A stretch of 64,000 nt of DNA from Arenicola marina (taxonomy: Eukaryota; Annelida; Polychaeta; Arenicolidae): the NCBI GenBank assembly GCA_964019135.1, contig OZ025248.1, positions 37,937,670-38,001,669 of the forward strand, read 5' to 3'. The translations under genes and the position numbers were made by a program. Numbering within the stretch: the stretch's first letter is position 1; each line of letters starts with the position of its first letter. This document shows positions 22,201-33,768 of the stretch, one piece after another. The notes beneath the pieces are model-generated. The model was not told the origin of the DNA, did no database searches, and saw nothing but the letters and a program-made list of their open reading frames with translations.

Positions 22201-24552
22201 TGTACACGGAGGGTAGAATCACGTCACTGTACACCAGGGGTAGGATCACGTCATTGCACGCCGAGATAGGATGACGCCACGGTACACCGGGGACAGGATC
22301 ACGTCACTGTTAAACCGGGGGCAGGGATCACGTCACTGTACACCGGGGGTAGCATCACGTCACTGTTAAACCGGGGGTAGGATCACGTCACTGTACACCG
22401 GGGTAGGAATTACGTCACGGCACGCCGAGGTAGGAGGATGACGTCACTGTACACCGGGGGCAGAAAGACGTCACTGTACATCGGGAGTAAGATGACGTCA
22501 CCGCACGCCGAGGTAGGATGACGTCACTGTACACCAGGGTAGGATCACGTCACTGTTAAACCGGGGGTAGGATCAGGTCACTGTTAAACCGGGGGTAGGA
22601 TCACGTCACTGTTAAACCGAGGGTATGATCACGTCACTGTACACCGTCACTGTACACCGGGGGTAGGATGACGTCACTGTACACCGGGGGTAGGATCAGC
22701 GTCACTGCACGCCGAGGTAAGATGACGTCACGGCACATTGTCACGGTACACGGGGGTAGGATTACGTCACTGTTACACCGGGGGTAGAATCACGTCACTG
22801 AAAACGGGGGGGTAGGATCACGTCACTGTACACCGGGGGTAAGATCACGTCACTGCACGCCAAAGTAGGATCACGTCACTGTTTACCGGGGGTAGGATCA
22901 TGTCACTTTAAATCGGTAGTAGGATCACATCACTGTACACTGGGGGTAGGATGACGTCACTGTACACCGTCACTGTACACCGGGGGGTAGGATGACGTCA
23001 CTTTAAACCGGGGGTAGGATCACGTCACTGTACACTGGGGGTAGGATGACGTCACTGCTCACGGGGAGTAGAATGGACGTCACTGTACACCGGGGGTAGG
23101 ATGACGTCACTGTACACCGGGGGTAGAATGACGTTACTGTACACCGGGGGTAGGATGACGTCACTGTACACCGGGGGTAGGAAAGACGTCACTGTACACC
23201 GTCACTGTACACCGGGGTAGGATGACGTCACTTTAAACCGGGGGTAGGATCACGTCACTGTACACTGGGGTAGGGATGACGTCACTGTACACTGGGGGTA
23301 GGATGGACGTCACTGTGCACGGGGGGTAGGATCACGTCACTCTACACCGAACATATAATGACGTCACTGTACACCGGGGGTATGATGACGTCACTGTACA
23401 CCGTCACTGTACACCGGGGGTAGGATGACGTCACTTTAAACCGGGGTTAGGATGACGTCACGGTACACTGGGGGTAGGATGACGTCACTGCACACGGGGG
23501 TAGGTAGATGACGTCACTGTACACCGGGGGTAGGATGACATCACTGTACACCGGGGGTAGGATGACGTCACTGTACACCGGGGGTAGGATGACATCACTG
23601 TACACCGGGGGTAGGATGACGTCACTGTACACCGGGGGTAGGATGACATCACTGTACACCGGGGGTAGGATGACGTCACTGCACACGGGGGTAGGATGAC
23701 GTCACTGTACACCGGGGGTAGGATGACATCACTGTACACCGGGGGTAGGATGACGTCACTGTACACCGGGGGTAGGATGACGTCACTGTACACCGGGGGT
23801 AGGATGACGTCACTGTACACCGGGGGTAGGATGACGTCACTTTAAACCGGGGGTAGGATCACGTCACTGTTCACTGGGGGTAGGATGACGTCACTGCTCA
23901 CGGGGGGGGTAGGATGACGTCACTGTACACCGGGGGTCGGATGACGTCACTGTACACCGGGGTATGATGACCGTCACTGTACACCGGGGGTAGGAAGACG
24001 TCACTTTAAACCGGGGGGTAGGATCACGTCACTGTTCACTGGGGGTAGGATGACGTCACTGCTCACGGGGGGTAGGATGACGTCACTGTACACTGGGGGT
24101 CGGATGACGTCACTGTACACCGGGGTATGATGACGTCACTGTACACCGTCACTGTACACCGGGGGTAGGATGACGTCACTTTAAACCGGGGGTAGGATGG
24201 CGTCACGGGTACACTGGGGGTAGGATGACGTCACTGCACACGGGGGTAGGATGACGTCACTGTACACCGAGGGTAGGATGACATCACTGTACACCGGGGT
24301 AGGATGACGTCACTGTACACCGTGGGTGGGAAGACGTCACTGTACACCGGGGGTAGGATGACGACACTGTACACCGGAGGTAGGATGACGTCACTGTACA
24401 CCGAGGTTAGGATGACGTCACTGTACACCGGGGGTCGGACGACGTCACTGTACACCGTCACTGTACACCGGGGGTAGGATGACGTCACTGTACACTGGGG
24501 GGTAGGATCACGTCACTGTACACTGGGGGTGGGATGACGTCACTGACTGTCA
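19265..24552 (+). repeat. 5.3-kb array of 27-bp units carrying CRE palindromes
   Basis: About 195 head-to-tail units of ~27 bp. Each has a core GACGTCACTGTACACC followed by GGGGGTAGGAT. Two main subtypes alternate: GATGACGTCAC, which contains the perfect CRE/ATF palindrome TGACGTCA, and GATCACGTCAC, which does not. Subtype composition changes along the array: CACCCGGGGTAGAGTCACG near the left, mixed TTAAACCGGGGG and GCACGCCGAGG types in the middle, and almost pure TGACGTCA units from ~23.0 to 24.5 kb. Short 15-bp half-units (CACCGTCACTGTACA) are interspersed. Repetitive Tyr/Thr/Val frames on both strands are unit translations. Confidence 0.96.
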
Positions 24553-26564
24553 AGTCAAACTGGTGGTTGTATGCCCGTCGGGGCAGGTGAAGATTTAGAC
24601 TGCGATCTCTCGCTATTCAGCAATGTTAAGCAGTTACACTTAGCAAACAACCTGCAGGCACTGATCAATGCGAACGATACTGCACAGTAGCTGTCGTTTT
24701 TTGGCCCCAACAATATAACATCGGAAAACTGCGCTCAGTAATTCCCTTTTAGACACATGACGTTGCAGAATGGTCGAAATTTCTGTATATACCACAGTAA
24801 ATAAATCGTTTCTTAGTTGTCGTTTTTCAATTTGATAGGACAGGTAATGTTAAAGGTGAGGGGAGGGGGGGGGGGGGAGGTCAATCTCAACACCACGTGC
24901 CCGACAGGACAGGCGACATCCAAAGTTAATGTCTGTCCCTGAATACCTTTTCCAATCTCCGCGACTGGCATCCAAAAATTCTTGGAGATTCGCGATTGGC
25001 TGTTTTTTATTTACTAGCAGTCTATGAATTCCTCGATATTCGTGATATCACTTTTAAGGTGGTGTTTTGTTGTCACAGCCATCTTGGACATCACGTCATG
25101 GTGGACATTGCTCTCCCTAATTCTTGGAGATTGTCGATTCAGATGGGGGTATTACACACCAAATTCGAATATTCCCTTCCCTTGCACATGTGCATGCTAC
25201 ATATTCATGGCATAATAATTTGTCCTGTATTGTGTTTCATACCGATTTGTCACTTAAATACGTCGTCGTTTGGCTGCTACCATACCGTAGATACACATGG
25301 CGCGGCACATGAGCCTTGCTTTAACTTCAAGTTACCACATTGCTGTGGTACGGGGAAATACCGCAATGATCAATATATATCTGTTTGACATTTTGAAACG
25401 ATACAGTTGCAGTTACCCTTCGTGGAGGCGGGGGATGGGAAAACCCCCCAGCTTTCAGCCATGTCAAAGGTGGTCGATCGAGGTGGAAGGGTGCATGAGA
25501 CAGGGGCGAACGCACTCTCCTACCCCCTGGTTACCCCGGATACACGGAGGACAGAGGACACCACTGGAGTAGGTGGAACGTTTAGAGGTGTGACACGAGC
25601 GAGGGAGGTCGTAAGCGGAACGCCCTCTGCCGGGAGATTGGAGTGACACACGTCACGGATGTCCGGTTAGTTACTGGCCCTGTGTATAGTGCATAAATAT
25701 ATATACATATTTCGTATGATGTATGTATGTATGTATGTATGTATGTATGAGAAACATCGATCGGCGGCCGCGTCATGTAAATAGTTCCGGCCCACGTGAT
25801 ATGTGTTTTGTTGGAGCGCCAAACACCGTATGTACCATGACGCTAGACATATATAATGCGATTTCATATCCAGGTTCCATTAAACTGCGACTATACGCAC
25901 AATGGAGACGCACAATACCCCCCCCCCGCTATACCGGATATGGATGGAGTCATGTTGGTCCATATAGCGGGGAGTGGGGTGTGGAGGGGGAGGGGTGGGG
26001 GGGCAGTGCGCTGCATGCCAATCGGACTTACCGCGGAACCGCTGCGGGACCACCTCCACAGGACCCTGAACCCACACCCACTGCAACACCCATCCACTCC
26101 CCCTCCCCCACTGTATCCATAATACACGCATTCAGCCCTCCTCTACACCGACCCACCCACACCCCTTAACCCGGTCGTCGCCGCCGTGACTGTGCTCCAA
26201 CACGCCCCCGCCCCCACCCAACCCCCATCTCCTCAAGTTTTAGTTATTTTCGCAGTCACAGATGACACAGCTAGACTACCCTTCACACACACACCTCACA
26301 GTTGAGCGTACGACGGAGAGCTGGTTGGCACGAGCGACACGTCGAGTGCTCACTTCTCAAGCGTTGCCGTTGATAACATCCAGCAGGAGCAGTCAGCATC
26401 TTCATGAGATCTTCACCCTCAGGGCGCCGAACTGCAGTCACATAGCCCCTCACACGCCCGAAACGCATACCCAAGGATACGATAACACGGAAATTATTAT
26501 AGGTAGGTAGTTAACCCCTGTGCTGGAGTCTCGCGGATTTAACAGCATTTAATTGTGTAACTTA
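24553..26564. other. Non-coding stretch, nothing recognised
   Basis: Short unsupported frames only. There is a (TATG)n microsatellite at 25717-25748 and poly-G runs at 24865-24878. Confidence 0.4.
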
Positions 26565-26572
26565 GACCCTAG

Positions 26573-26723
26573 CACAGACGCTCAGATCTGCTGACAAAAC
26601 CCCCGAAGTAAATAAACAACGCCCCCCTCTCAGGCACCGCCTATAATAGAAAGATGCGGTGCCTGAGAGAGGGACGTGGTTTATTTTCTTTGGGGCTTCT
26701 GTCAGCAGATCTGAGCGCCTGTG
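26573..26723. mobile_element. Foldback MITE, hAT-like (151 bp)
   Basis: An almost complete palindrome with arms of ~68 bp around a short CTATAATAGAAAGAT centre. Termini are CACAGACGCTCAGATCTG on the left and the complement of CACAGGCGCTCAGATCTG on the right. It is flanked by a perfect 8-bp direct repeat, GACCCTAG (26565-26572 and 26724-26731). An 8-bp duplication and a CA-starting terminal inverted repeat fit the hAT superfamily. It has no coding capacity, so it is non-autonomous. Confidence 0.85.
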
Positions 26724-26731
26724 GACCCTAG

Positions 26732-27230
26732 TTACCTGGCAGTATTTACCGCCATGTGGGAAAGTAAAACATACAGTTCTGTCCAAATATGGGCAATGAT
26801 TTCCGGTTTGACCTTGACCTCTCGTTCTGCCACTGTCAACGCCCTGTCGGACATTGCAGCGGAAGGGTTTTTTATTGGTCGAAATTGTTTGGTTACTAGG
26901 TGTGTTAAGTTGAGATGGCGACAGCGGGCTCGGAGGAGGGGAGAGGAAGGGAGGGGGGGGGGGGGTGGTGGGATGGTGTAGGGGAGAGAGGAGAGGGGGT
27001 GGGATCGGGATAGAGATAGGGGAGGGGGGGGGGAGATGTACGAGGAATGAGGGTTGAGGGCGGGGTGGTTTTTGTCGTTACGGAACTGGAACGTGGTAGT
27101 TATTGCGTTGTAGTCAAGTTGCTGGGCGGACAGCTGCAATGATCCCGACGAAGTTATCTTGACACACAAGACATCGCGGTCAAGCGGCAAAAACATGGAC
27201 ATATTTCCTGAAAACATTCGGTGAACATCG
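26732..27230. other. Non-coding stretch with G-rich tracts
   Basis: Purine-rich runs at 26935-27035 (GGGAGGGG type). A minus-strand frame across them is low-complexity Pro/Ser/Leu and not supported. Confidence 0.4.
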
Positions 27231-27292
27231 TAACGAGAGATCGGCTAACGAGAGATCGGCTAACGAGAGATCGGCTAACGAGAGATCGTTAG
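27231..27292 (+). repeat. 15-bp tandem repeat
   Basis: Four copies of TAACGAGAGATCGGC starting at 27231, 27246, 27261 and 27276; the last is degenerate. Confidence 0.9.
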
Positions 27293-27376
27293 AGCGTTAG
27301 AGCTCCTTAACATTTAAGTTGTATGAAGGGGTGTCCGCACAATCGAATTTCAATGGGTGCGTTTATCTGAAATAAG

Positions 27377-28236
27377 GGGTGGATCTAGGGGCGGAGCCAG
27401 GCGTGGATGCAGGGGTGGATCCAAGGGTGGATCCAAGGGTGGATCCAATCCAGGGGTGGATCAGGGGTGGATGCAGAGGTCGATCAGGGGTGGATTCAGG
27501 GGTGGATCAGGGGGCGGATCCAGGGGTGGATGCAGGGGTGGATCAGGGGTGGATCAGGGGTGGATCAGGGGTAGATGCAGAGGTCGATCAGAGGTGGATT
27601 CAGGGGTAGATCAGGGGGCGGATCCAGGGGTCGATGCAGGGGTGGATCAGGGGGCGGATCCAGGGGTGGATGCAGGGGTGGATCAGGGGTGGATCAGGGG
27701 TGGATCAGGGGTAGATGCAGAGGTCGATCAGAGGTGGATTCAGGGGTAGATCAGGGGGCGGATCCAGGGGTCGATGCAGGGGTGGATCAGGGGTGGATGC
27801 AGGTGTGGATGCAGGGGTAGATCATGGGTGGATGCAGGGGTGGATCCGGGGTGGATGCAGGGGTGGATCAGGGGGTGGATCAGGGGTGGATGCAGGGGTG
27901 GATCAGGTGTGGATGCAGGTGTGGATGCAGGGGTGGATCAGGGGTGGATGCAGAGGTGGATCAGGGGGTGGATCAGGGGTGGATGCAGGGGTGGATCCGA
28001 GGTGGATGCAGGGGTGGATCAGGGGGTGGATCAGGGGTGGATGCAGGGGTAGATCAGGTGTGGATGCAGGGGTGGATCAGGGGTGGATGCTGGGGTGGAT
28101 CAGGGGTGGATGCAGAGGTGGATCTGGATCCAGTCCGGAGGTGGATCCAAGGGTGGATACAGGGACAGATCCAGGGTGATCCAAGGGTGGATCCAGGAGT
28201 GGATCCAGTCCAGGGGTGGATCCAGGGATCAATTTT
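27377..28236 (+). repeat. G-rich minisatellite based on GGATGCAGGGGT
   Basis: About 860 bp of alternating 11- to 12-bp units (GGATCAGGGGT and GGATGCAGGGGT) arranged in higher-order blocks. A ~140-bp block at 27575-27715 is repeated almost exactly at 27715-27800. GGGG runs every ~11-12 bases give strong G-quadruplex potential on the plus strand. Gly/Val/Asp/Gln frames in all three plus frames are unit translations. Confidence 0.95.
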
Positions 28237-29743
28237 GGTTTCCGAAAAACTAGTAACATCGGGATTGGGGAGGGGTGGGGGTCTATCCACGCAATGTTAG
28301 GCAAGGCCGGGGGGGGGGGGTGGCGGTTCTGGGTAGGGGCTGGGAAATGGGAGGGGGTCCTGATTGGGATTGGTATCATACACAGACTCATACACTTATT
28401 ATTAATAATTACGGTCTTGCTTGTCGCACCCAACGCTCTGTTCTATACTGTCGTCACCTCGAGTAACTGTTACAGGTGATAAGCAGTTACATATTGTGGC
28501 GCACAGAGCAGACAGAAAGTCATGGCCGGCGGCCATAAGGTATTAGTCAGTCAGTTGGCAGGCAAGGTTCGAAGTCGGACGACTTTTGCCTACTTCAGGC
28601 TATGTATGTACGCGCTCTTTTGCTCGTACTTTATCCTATCTACGGCGGCCCATAGAGGACACACAGACTAGACTGACTGGGTGCAGTGGGTGGGGGGGGG
28701 GGGGGTAGCGGTTGGAGGTGGGGGTGCGGTTGGAGGAGTGAGGGGTGCAGTACAGCCTCGCCACCGAAGCGTGAACCACCCAGCGAGGGTGACTGTACGT
28801 GTAGGGAATTATAGGCAAAGTCTGTCTGAGAAATACGCTGGGTGTTGTCAAACGACGACGCGCCAAGGAAGTACTTGCACATAGCTGTGTGGTATGTCAA
28901 GCACAGTACAAGGACCGGTGCTGTCGTCGCGCTATAGACGAGCGAGCTCACAGTATTGCCCGACGTTAGGCCTGTCAATGTCACACTGGATATTGCAGCT
29001 ACACATCGAGTTGGTGACCTGCTGGTATTACCCAACCCACGAGCAAGAACCTCGTTTTGGTCACTAATTGAGGGTAGGTATGTTACCTAGCTATACATGG
29101 CATCCACTCCACTGATTATTAGTCCCGGTATTACTTTGTATCACTTTAACCTACTCGACTATTGCATGTGTGTATATTGTTCAATGTGTATACCTGGTTC
29201 ATGGTGACGTGTACCTTGGGGGCATGGCCGTCTCCCGGAACCGGCGATGAGTCGATGGATTATGACGAGTTACAAGTGGTTTATGCAGGAATGTAAGATG
29301 GCGGATGGAGGCGGAAGTGCACACTACATATTATCGCCCTCATTTCTGCATTATCGCCCATATTGTCTGCGCTGCCGTCTCAAGGAAAGGACCGCGATGG
29401 GCTTCTTCACCGCCTTGGTGTGTCATCCCCTGTGCTGGCAAATCTCTTCATTGTCCCTATGGTTTCTGCCTCTTCTCGAAGGAGGAGATATGTATCATGA
29501 TCCGGCGTAGCATGGTTAGTGTTCCATCGGTCACAGAATATTCTCGACCACGTGACATGCGCTGCAATGATGCATGCCCCCCCCCCCCTTACCCCCCGCG
29601 CCTTACAGCAACAACCTGCCACCGTCAATGTAATATCAATCATAATAATGGACGTGTATTAACTTTATCTCTATGTGTTAATGGAGACTCGGCCTGAATG
29701 ATCCCCGGCTGATTCTGGCCGGGATCCTGGTATGACGTGGTTT
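28237..29743. other. Non-coding stretch up to the scaffold gap
   Basis: Poly-G runs at 28308-28320 and 28690-28706. No supported gene. Confidence 0.4.
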
Positions 29744-29943
29744 NNNNNNNNNNNNNNNNNNNNNNNNNNNNNNNNNNNNNNNNNNNNNNNNNNNNNNNNN
29801 NNNNNNNNNNNNNNNNNNNNNNNNNNNNNNNNNNNNNNNNNNNNNNNNNNNNNNNNNNNNNNNNNNNNNNNNNNNNNNNNNNNNNNNNNNNNNNNNNNNN
29901 NNNNNNNNNNNNNNNNNNNNNNNNNNNNNNNNNNNNNNNNNNN
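29744..29943. other. Assembly gap, 200 N
   Basis: Exactly 200 N bases, a conventional scaffold-gap size, so the true distance between flanks is unknown. Frames reported across it are meaningless. Exons of receptor gene A could be lost in this gap. Confidence 0.99.
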
Positions 29944-31032
29944 GCTGTAGCCCTGAGATTGTACGCAGTCTTAATGAAACAAAGCACGAATAAATCACAG
30001 CAAAAGAAGTGGTGACATCGGTAAAATGAATAGAGCACCGTATAATAAGATTCGGCGAGTTAGAGAATACCTCGTTAAACATCGGCGGGTGTCACTGAAA
30101 GGGGAATCCCCAACTCGTTACGTCATTCACAGGGGAATCCCCCATTCGTGACGTTATTCGCAGGGTATTTCCCCCGAGAATTGCTATTAGTGATAATTAC
30201 AGATAATTCAAGAAAAATGTCTCTGTAAAGTCGGGAAACGTGTAAATAGTTCAGAAAATATTAGTGTACGTCATAATTATATCGGACATCATTATATTTA
30301 ACCAGATTTATTAAGATGTGACTACGAGGCATATATTACTGATAATTGGTGTGACATAAGCTGTGCCGAGAAATAAGTCTGAAATAACATTTTTTAAGCT
30401 GCAGGACCAGGTTCTATAGGAAATTTTTATGGCTACTTATATTTCTATTATGTTTACTGATTTTGCATAATTGCACTATATTATTACCATTCTTTTATAT
30501 GAATTATATATTTTGATGGCTACTAATTACATTTTTGCTTTCTAACAATTAAGCTATTACTGGTGATAATGACTTAATATTGAGCTGAGCAAAATTACAT
30601 ATTCGTTGGTGTCAAGTTTTGGTTATTTTGTGAAATGAGAGTAGACTTGTAAAATGAAGAATATGTTTTTAACGGCACTGTAAAGTATCATGCAAATTTA
30701 ACAGAAGGTGTGTAATTGGATATACTTTCATAAAATAATCACAAATACAGAGTTCTTTTACCTTGTTATTATGGGGTGCTTACCTTAAAAGACACATGCG
30801 AATATTTGGCGGTTGTAGACATAGCCCACGACAGGGTTCAGCAAAGCGCGTTTATCGCATTTATTGAAGGCTAGTAAGGCGAGTATTTTCATATTATATT
30901 GATGGTCGGTTCGTGTCTGGCCTTCACCTACCTACAGCAGGGAGGTTGGCCTCCGCTGGCCCTTCCCGTGCCCCCTATCTGATACCGTCCAACAGGAGGA
31001 TCTGCCATTGTACTAAACCCCATTCCACTCAC
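29944..31032. other. Non-coding stretch downstream of receptor gene A
   Basis: AT-rich sequence with no match to the CUB-like, stalk, transmembrane or tail exons of the receptor family. Gene A therefore cannot be completed here. It holds the two kappa-B-like sites listed separately. Confidence 0.45.
30101..30142. promoter_or_regulatory. Two palindromic NF-kappa-B-like sites
   Basis: GGGGAATCCCC occurs at 30101-30111 and again at 30132-30142. Both fit the Rel/NF-kappa-B consensus GGGRNWYYCC. They sit in two copies of a ~31-bp direct repeat, with a decayed third copy (GGGTATTTCCCCC) at ~30164-30176. They lie ~0.9 kb beyond the last exon of receptor gene A. Function is inference. Confidence 0.4.
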
Positions 31033-32035
31033 CTGGTAGACAGAGGTAGTTCAGATTCCACGTCTCCGAGTCACACTGATATTCTGTGTAATACTGTGTC
31101 GATTCCACTGTGTTCTGGCTAGTGAGGAGGCACGGCGTGGTCCCGGCCTGACACGTCCTGCCCCAGCCCGGGGGTAACTGACCCCGAAATGGAGTCCTAC
31201 CAGCACCACAATATGCCAGGACAGATCTGTTCCCTCGGCAAAGCGTCATCTCTCGTCCTGTAAAGGACCAACAACTATATCTGACGTCACCTTATAATGA
31301 CATCCATAGAAAATGTTAGTTGATTTTTGATTTTTGATAAATCAACGCCTCGTAGTGTTGTGGTGTTCACCGAGTTAATCATTCTTTTTTTACGGCGAAT
31401 AACATCGTTGTTCTATAACGCATATTAAAAATAAAAATAATAATGCAAAGTGTCAAGACACCATATCAGGCAGCATACATGTCGTTTTCTCCCCACAAAA
31501 TATGGACTACAGGCAGGTTACAGAGCAGTACAATTGTTCCGAACTTGCTCCGTAACTTTGCTTATTTACACATAAAGCACAATGCTACCAAGCCAGGTGA
31601 TTTCACACATGGCGTTTAGCTCATAGCTATATTGACTGCAGCTATTTGAATATGCATAACGTATACTGGTTGTCATGTATTTTACATGTATAAAATTGTG
31701 TTATTACTTTACGGCCTATCTCATGACCAAGAACCAACACAACTAGACAGCCTGGGTTTTACATGAAAAAGAGGCTTTATTGCAAGTCACACACTCTTTT
31801 ATAGGCAGTACACCTGGTGGCCAGTGAAGGCATACAATACAAAATCCACCTGGTGTATGACCATTAAAACACATTCATCATAACGTTCAAACCCTATACT
31901 CTAGTCATAATGACCAGTATATTACACTGGTGACATGTTCAGAGATGACCGATAACCACACGTTGTCCACTTACCCTGTTGATGTGATAAACACCAGAAC
32001 GACAGGAACACGATCAGCGTCACACGGCGATCCAT
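31033..32035 (-). CDS. Receptor family member A, truncated (signal peptide and Cys-rich exon)
   Basis: Exon 1 (32035-31975) encodes a signal peptide with core LIVFLSFWCLSHQQ and ends in phase 1. Exon 2 (31257-31033, 225 nt, phase 1 both ends) encodes the six-cysteine module and is intact: CRGNRSV..., then C, C and ...CDSETWNLNYLCLPG. Both have GT-AG borders. No CUB-like, stalk, transmembrane or tail exon follows before the N gap at 29943. In gene D the next exon lies only ~550 bp further on, so these exons are truly missing or in the gap. A is either a fragment or the 5' end of a gene broken by the assembly. The leader carries the paired CACGTG element seen in B and D. Confidence 0.7.
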
Positions 32036-32040
32036 AGCAA

Positions 32041-32069
32041 CGTGTCACGTGGACAGAGACCACGTGGCT
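32041..32069 (-). promoter_or_regulatory. Paired CACGTG inverted repeat, leader of A
   Basis: CACGTG at 32046-32051 and 32061-32066, nine bases apart, forming CCACGTGG...CCACGTG. The inner box is 10 bases upstream of the ATG. The element could be a double E-box or, if transcribed, a hairpin. One arm differs from D by a T-to-C change. Confidence 0.5.
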
Positions 32070-33768
32070 TCTGTGGAATTCCGTAGGAGTGAAACACACT
32101 CTGATTGAAGACTGTTTAACAGCGCCTCGTTCTCATATCGTTGTTCTAAGCCAGCTACTGGAGGTCAAACGACAACTTAGCATTTCGTTAGAATATATTC
32201 CCATTTACAGATACGTCCTCTCCGGATTCGTTCCTGTTGTGACTGAGGATATATCTATACACTTATTGTGTCATGGCCGACATCCCAGCATGTAGTGTAT
32301 GCAGTAACGTATATATATAACACACTTCAATGCAAGGGTCTTGGGTCGTCATGGTTGGGTGAATCTTACCACCCTACAGGGTGACGCAAATTCACGTACT
32401 TTCTCTCACGACCAGGTTTATAGGAAAAAACATGCAACTCGTACAGTCTGTGCAGGGTGTGTGTGTATGGCTGAAGTCGGGTGGGGTTGGCTTTGGAGGG
32501 GGTTCCAGTGCTATATATGGTCTGTCGCTCTTCTTGAAGCTTCTCCTACAGCAATGAAAACATTTAAACGCTTTGCCAATGGAAATGATTTCTGTAAGTC
32601 ATTGCATAAATAGAAAAGTATAGCTACACTATTTAATAGGATAAATATATTTGTGTGCCCGCGTGTGTGATTTAGTGGGAAGTGTGCTCCGTTTAATACG
32701 TCATCCAACTATCCAGGTATGCTGGAAAAAGGAGGGCGGCGTTAATCTCAGTTAACATGCTGTGGTATGGGTGCACAACATATATCTTTACATATGGGAA
32801 ATCCAGCTGAACTATTTCTATATTCTCTGATAACTTATAAGATATGATCATGTCATGTAAGGTAAGATAACCTTTTATTTAGCGTCGGCACAAAGGGTTA
32901 AATGGTAACATTAACACTTGCACATTAACCGACGGTGGCGGTAAATGTCCCGGCACACAGCCATTAACTGTAGCATTCCCTTGAACGGAAGCAACAAGCA
33001 ACAAATGTGAATTGCACGGTTCGGTAAATGGACGACTTGACTCCAACGCTCTTCATCCCGATCTAGATATAGCACAGTAAACCTGCTCTTAGTGGTGGAT
33101 GACATCTGGAAGTAATGACAGATGAATCCATTAATACAATGAATTTTTTGCCAAGGCTTGATGAACAAATGCTGAATAGTTGTGAATGAATCATGGGCAA
33201 AGGTCACGTGCTTGTAAACATAGCATAGTAACGATTAAGGAGAATAATAAGTGTCTTGAGTATGCTCATATTTCTAGGTTATAGCTATCTTTTATGGATT
33301 GATTTTATTTCAAAAAAAATGTACGTAGAGAGAGCCATAACCCCCCTCTACGATGAAGGGTGAGCAACGAAACAGCGCCCTTAGCGCCGAAGTGAAATTC
33401 CTACACCCAAAACTGGCTAATCGAGTAAATTGGCGTGGCGACTGCCAAAAGTTGCCTTGTAACACTGAACAGCGGTAGGTCTTGCTTCGAAAGTAAATGT
33501 TTCACAATTGTTCGTAGAAGGCAGGTATGTGATTGATTTGGAGATTTACCTATTAGTTTTGCAGATACAAGGCGTTGAAGCGGGTGTTGACGCTCCGTAG
33601 AATCCGTTGAGTCGTATAACCTGTTCTTATTTAGCTCGTCGCGGCGTATCCCAGGCATTCAGCATAGCCTTCTCCTATTGGCCTGACGCGACAAAAACGT
33701 GAGTTCTAATATGGAAAATGGACCGTAAGCGGCTCGTTCCACACCGAATTGTACTCAGACTTCTCGCA
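32070..33768. other. Upstream module of A plus unassigned sequence
   Basis: From 32036 to ~33230 the sequence is an inverted copy of the upstream region of family members on the plus strand (compare 43300-44460 in E, ~48080-48730 in D and ~59735-59960 in G). It shares a G/T-rich GTGTGTATGGCTG stretch and a segment with TTTAAACGCTTTGCCAATGG. The rest, to 33768, has only short unsupported frames. Confidence 0.6.

Noticed and set aside
19441..24488. Repetitive Tyr-Ser-Asp-Val frames on both strands
   Set aside because: 27 is a multiple of three, so the satellite unit stays open; no gene signals.
24996..25388. 130-aa plus frame, hydrophobic and Cys-rich
   Set aside because: No acceptor, donor or domain; AT-rich composition typical of surrounding non-coding sequence.
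27357..28300. Gly/Val/Asp/Gln repeat frames of up to 158 codons
   Set aside because: Translations of the 12-bp-based minisatellite in all three plus frames.
29640..30082. Frames crossing the N run
   Set aside because: They exist only because N codons are not stops.
33401..33658. 85-aa minus frame
   Set aside because: No domain, no homologous exon in other family copies, no splice context.
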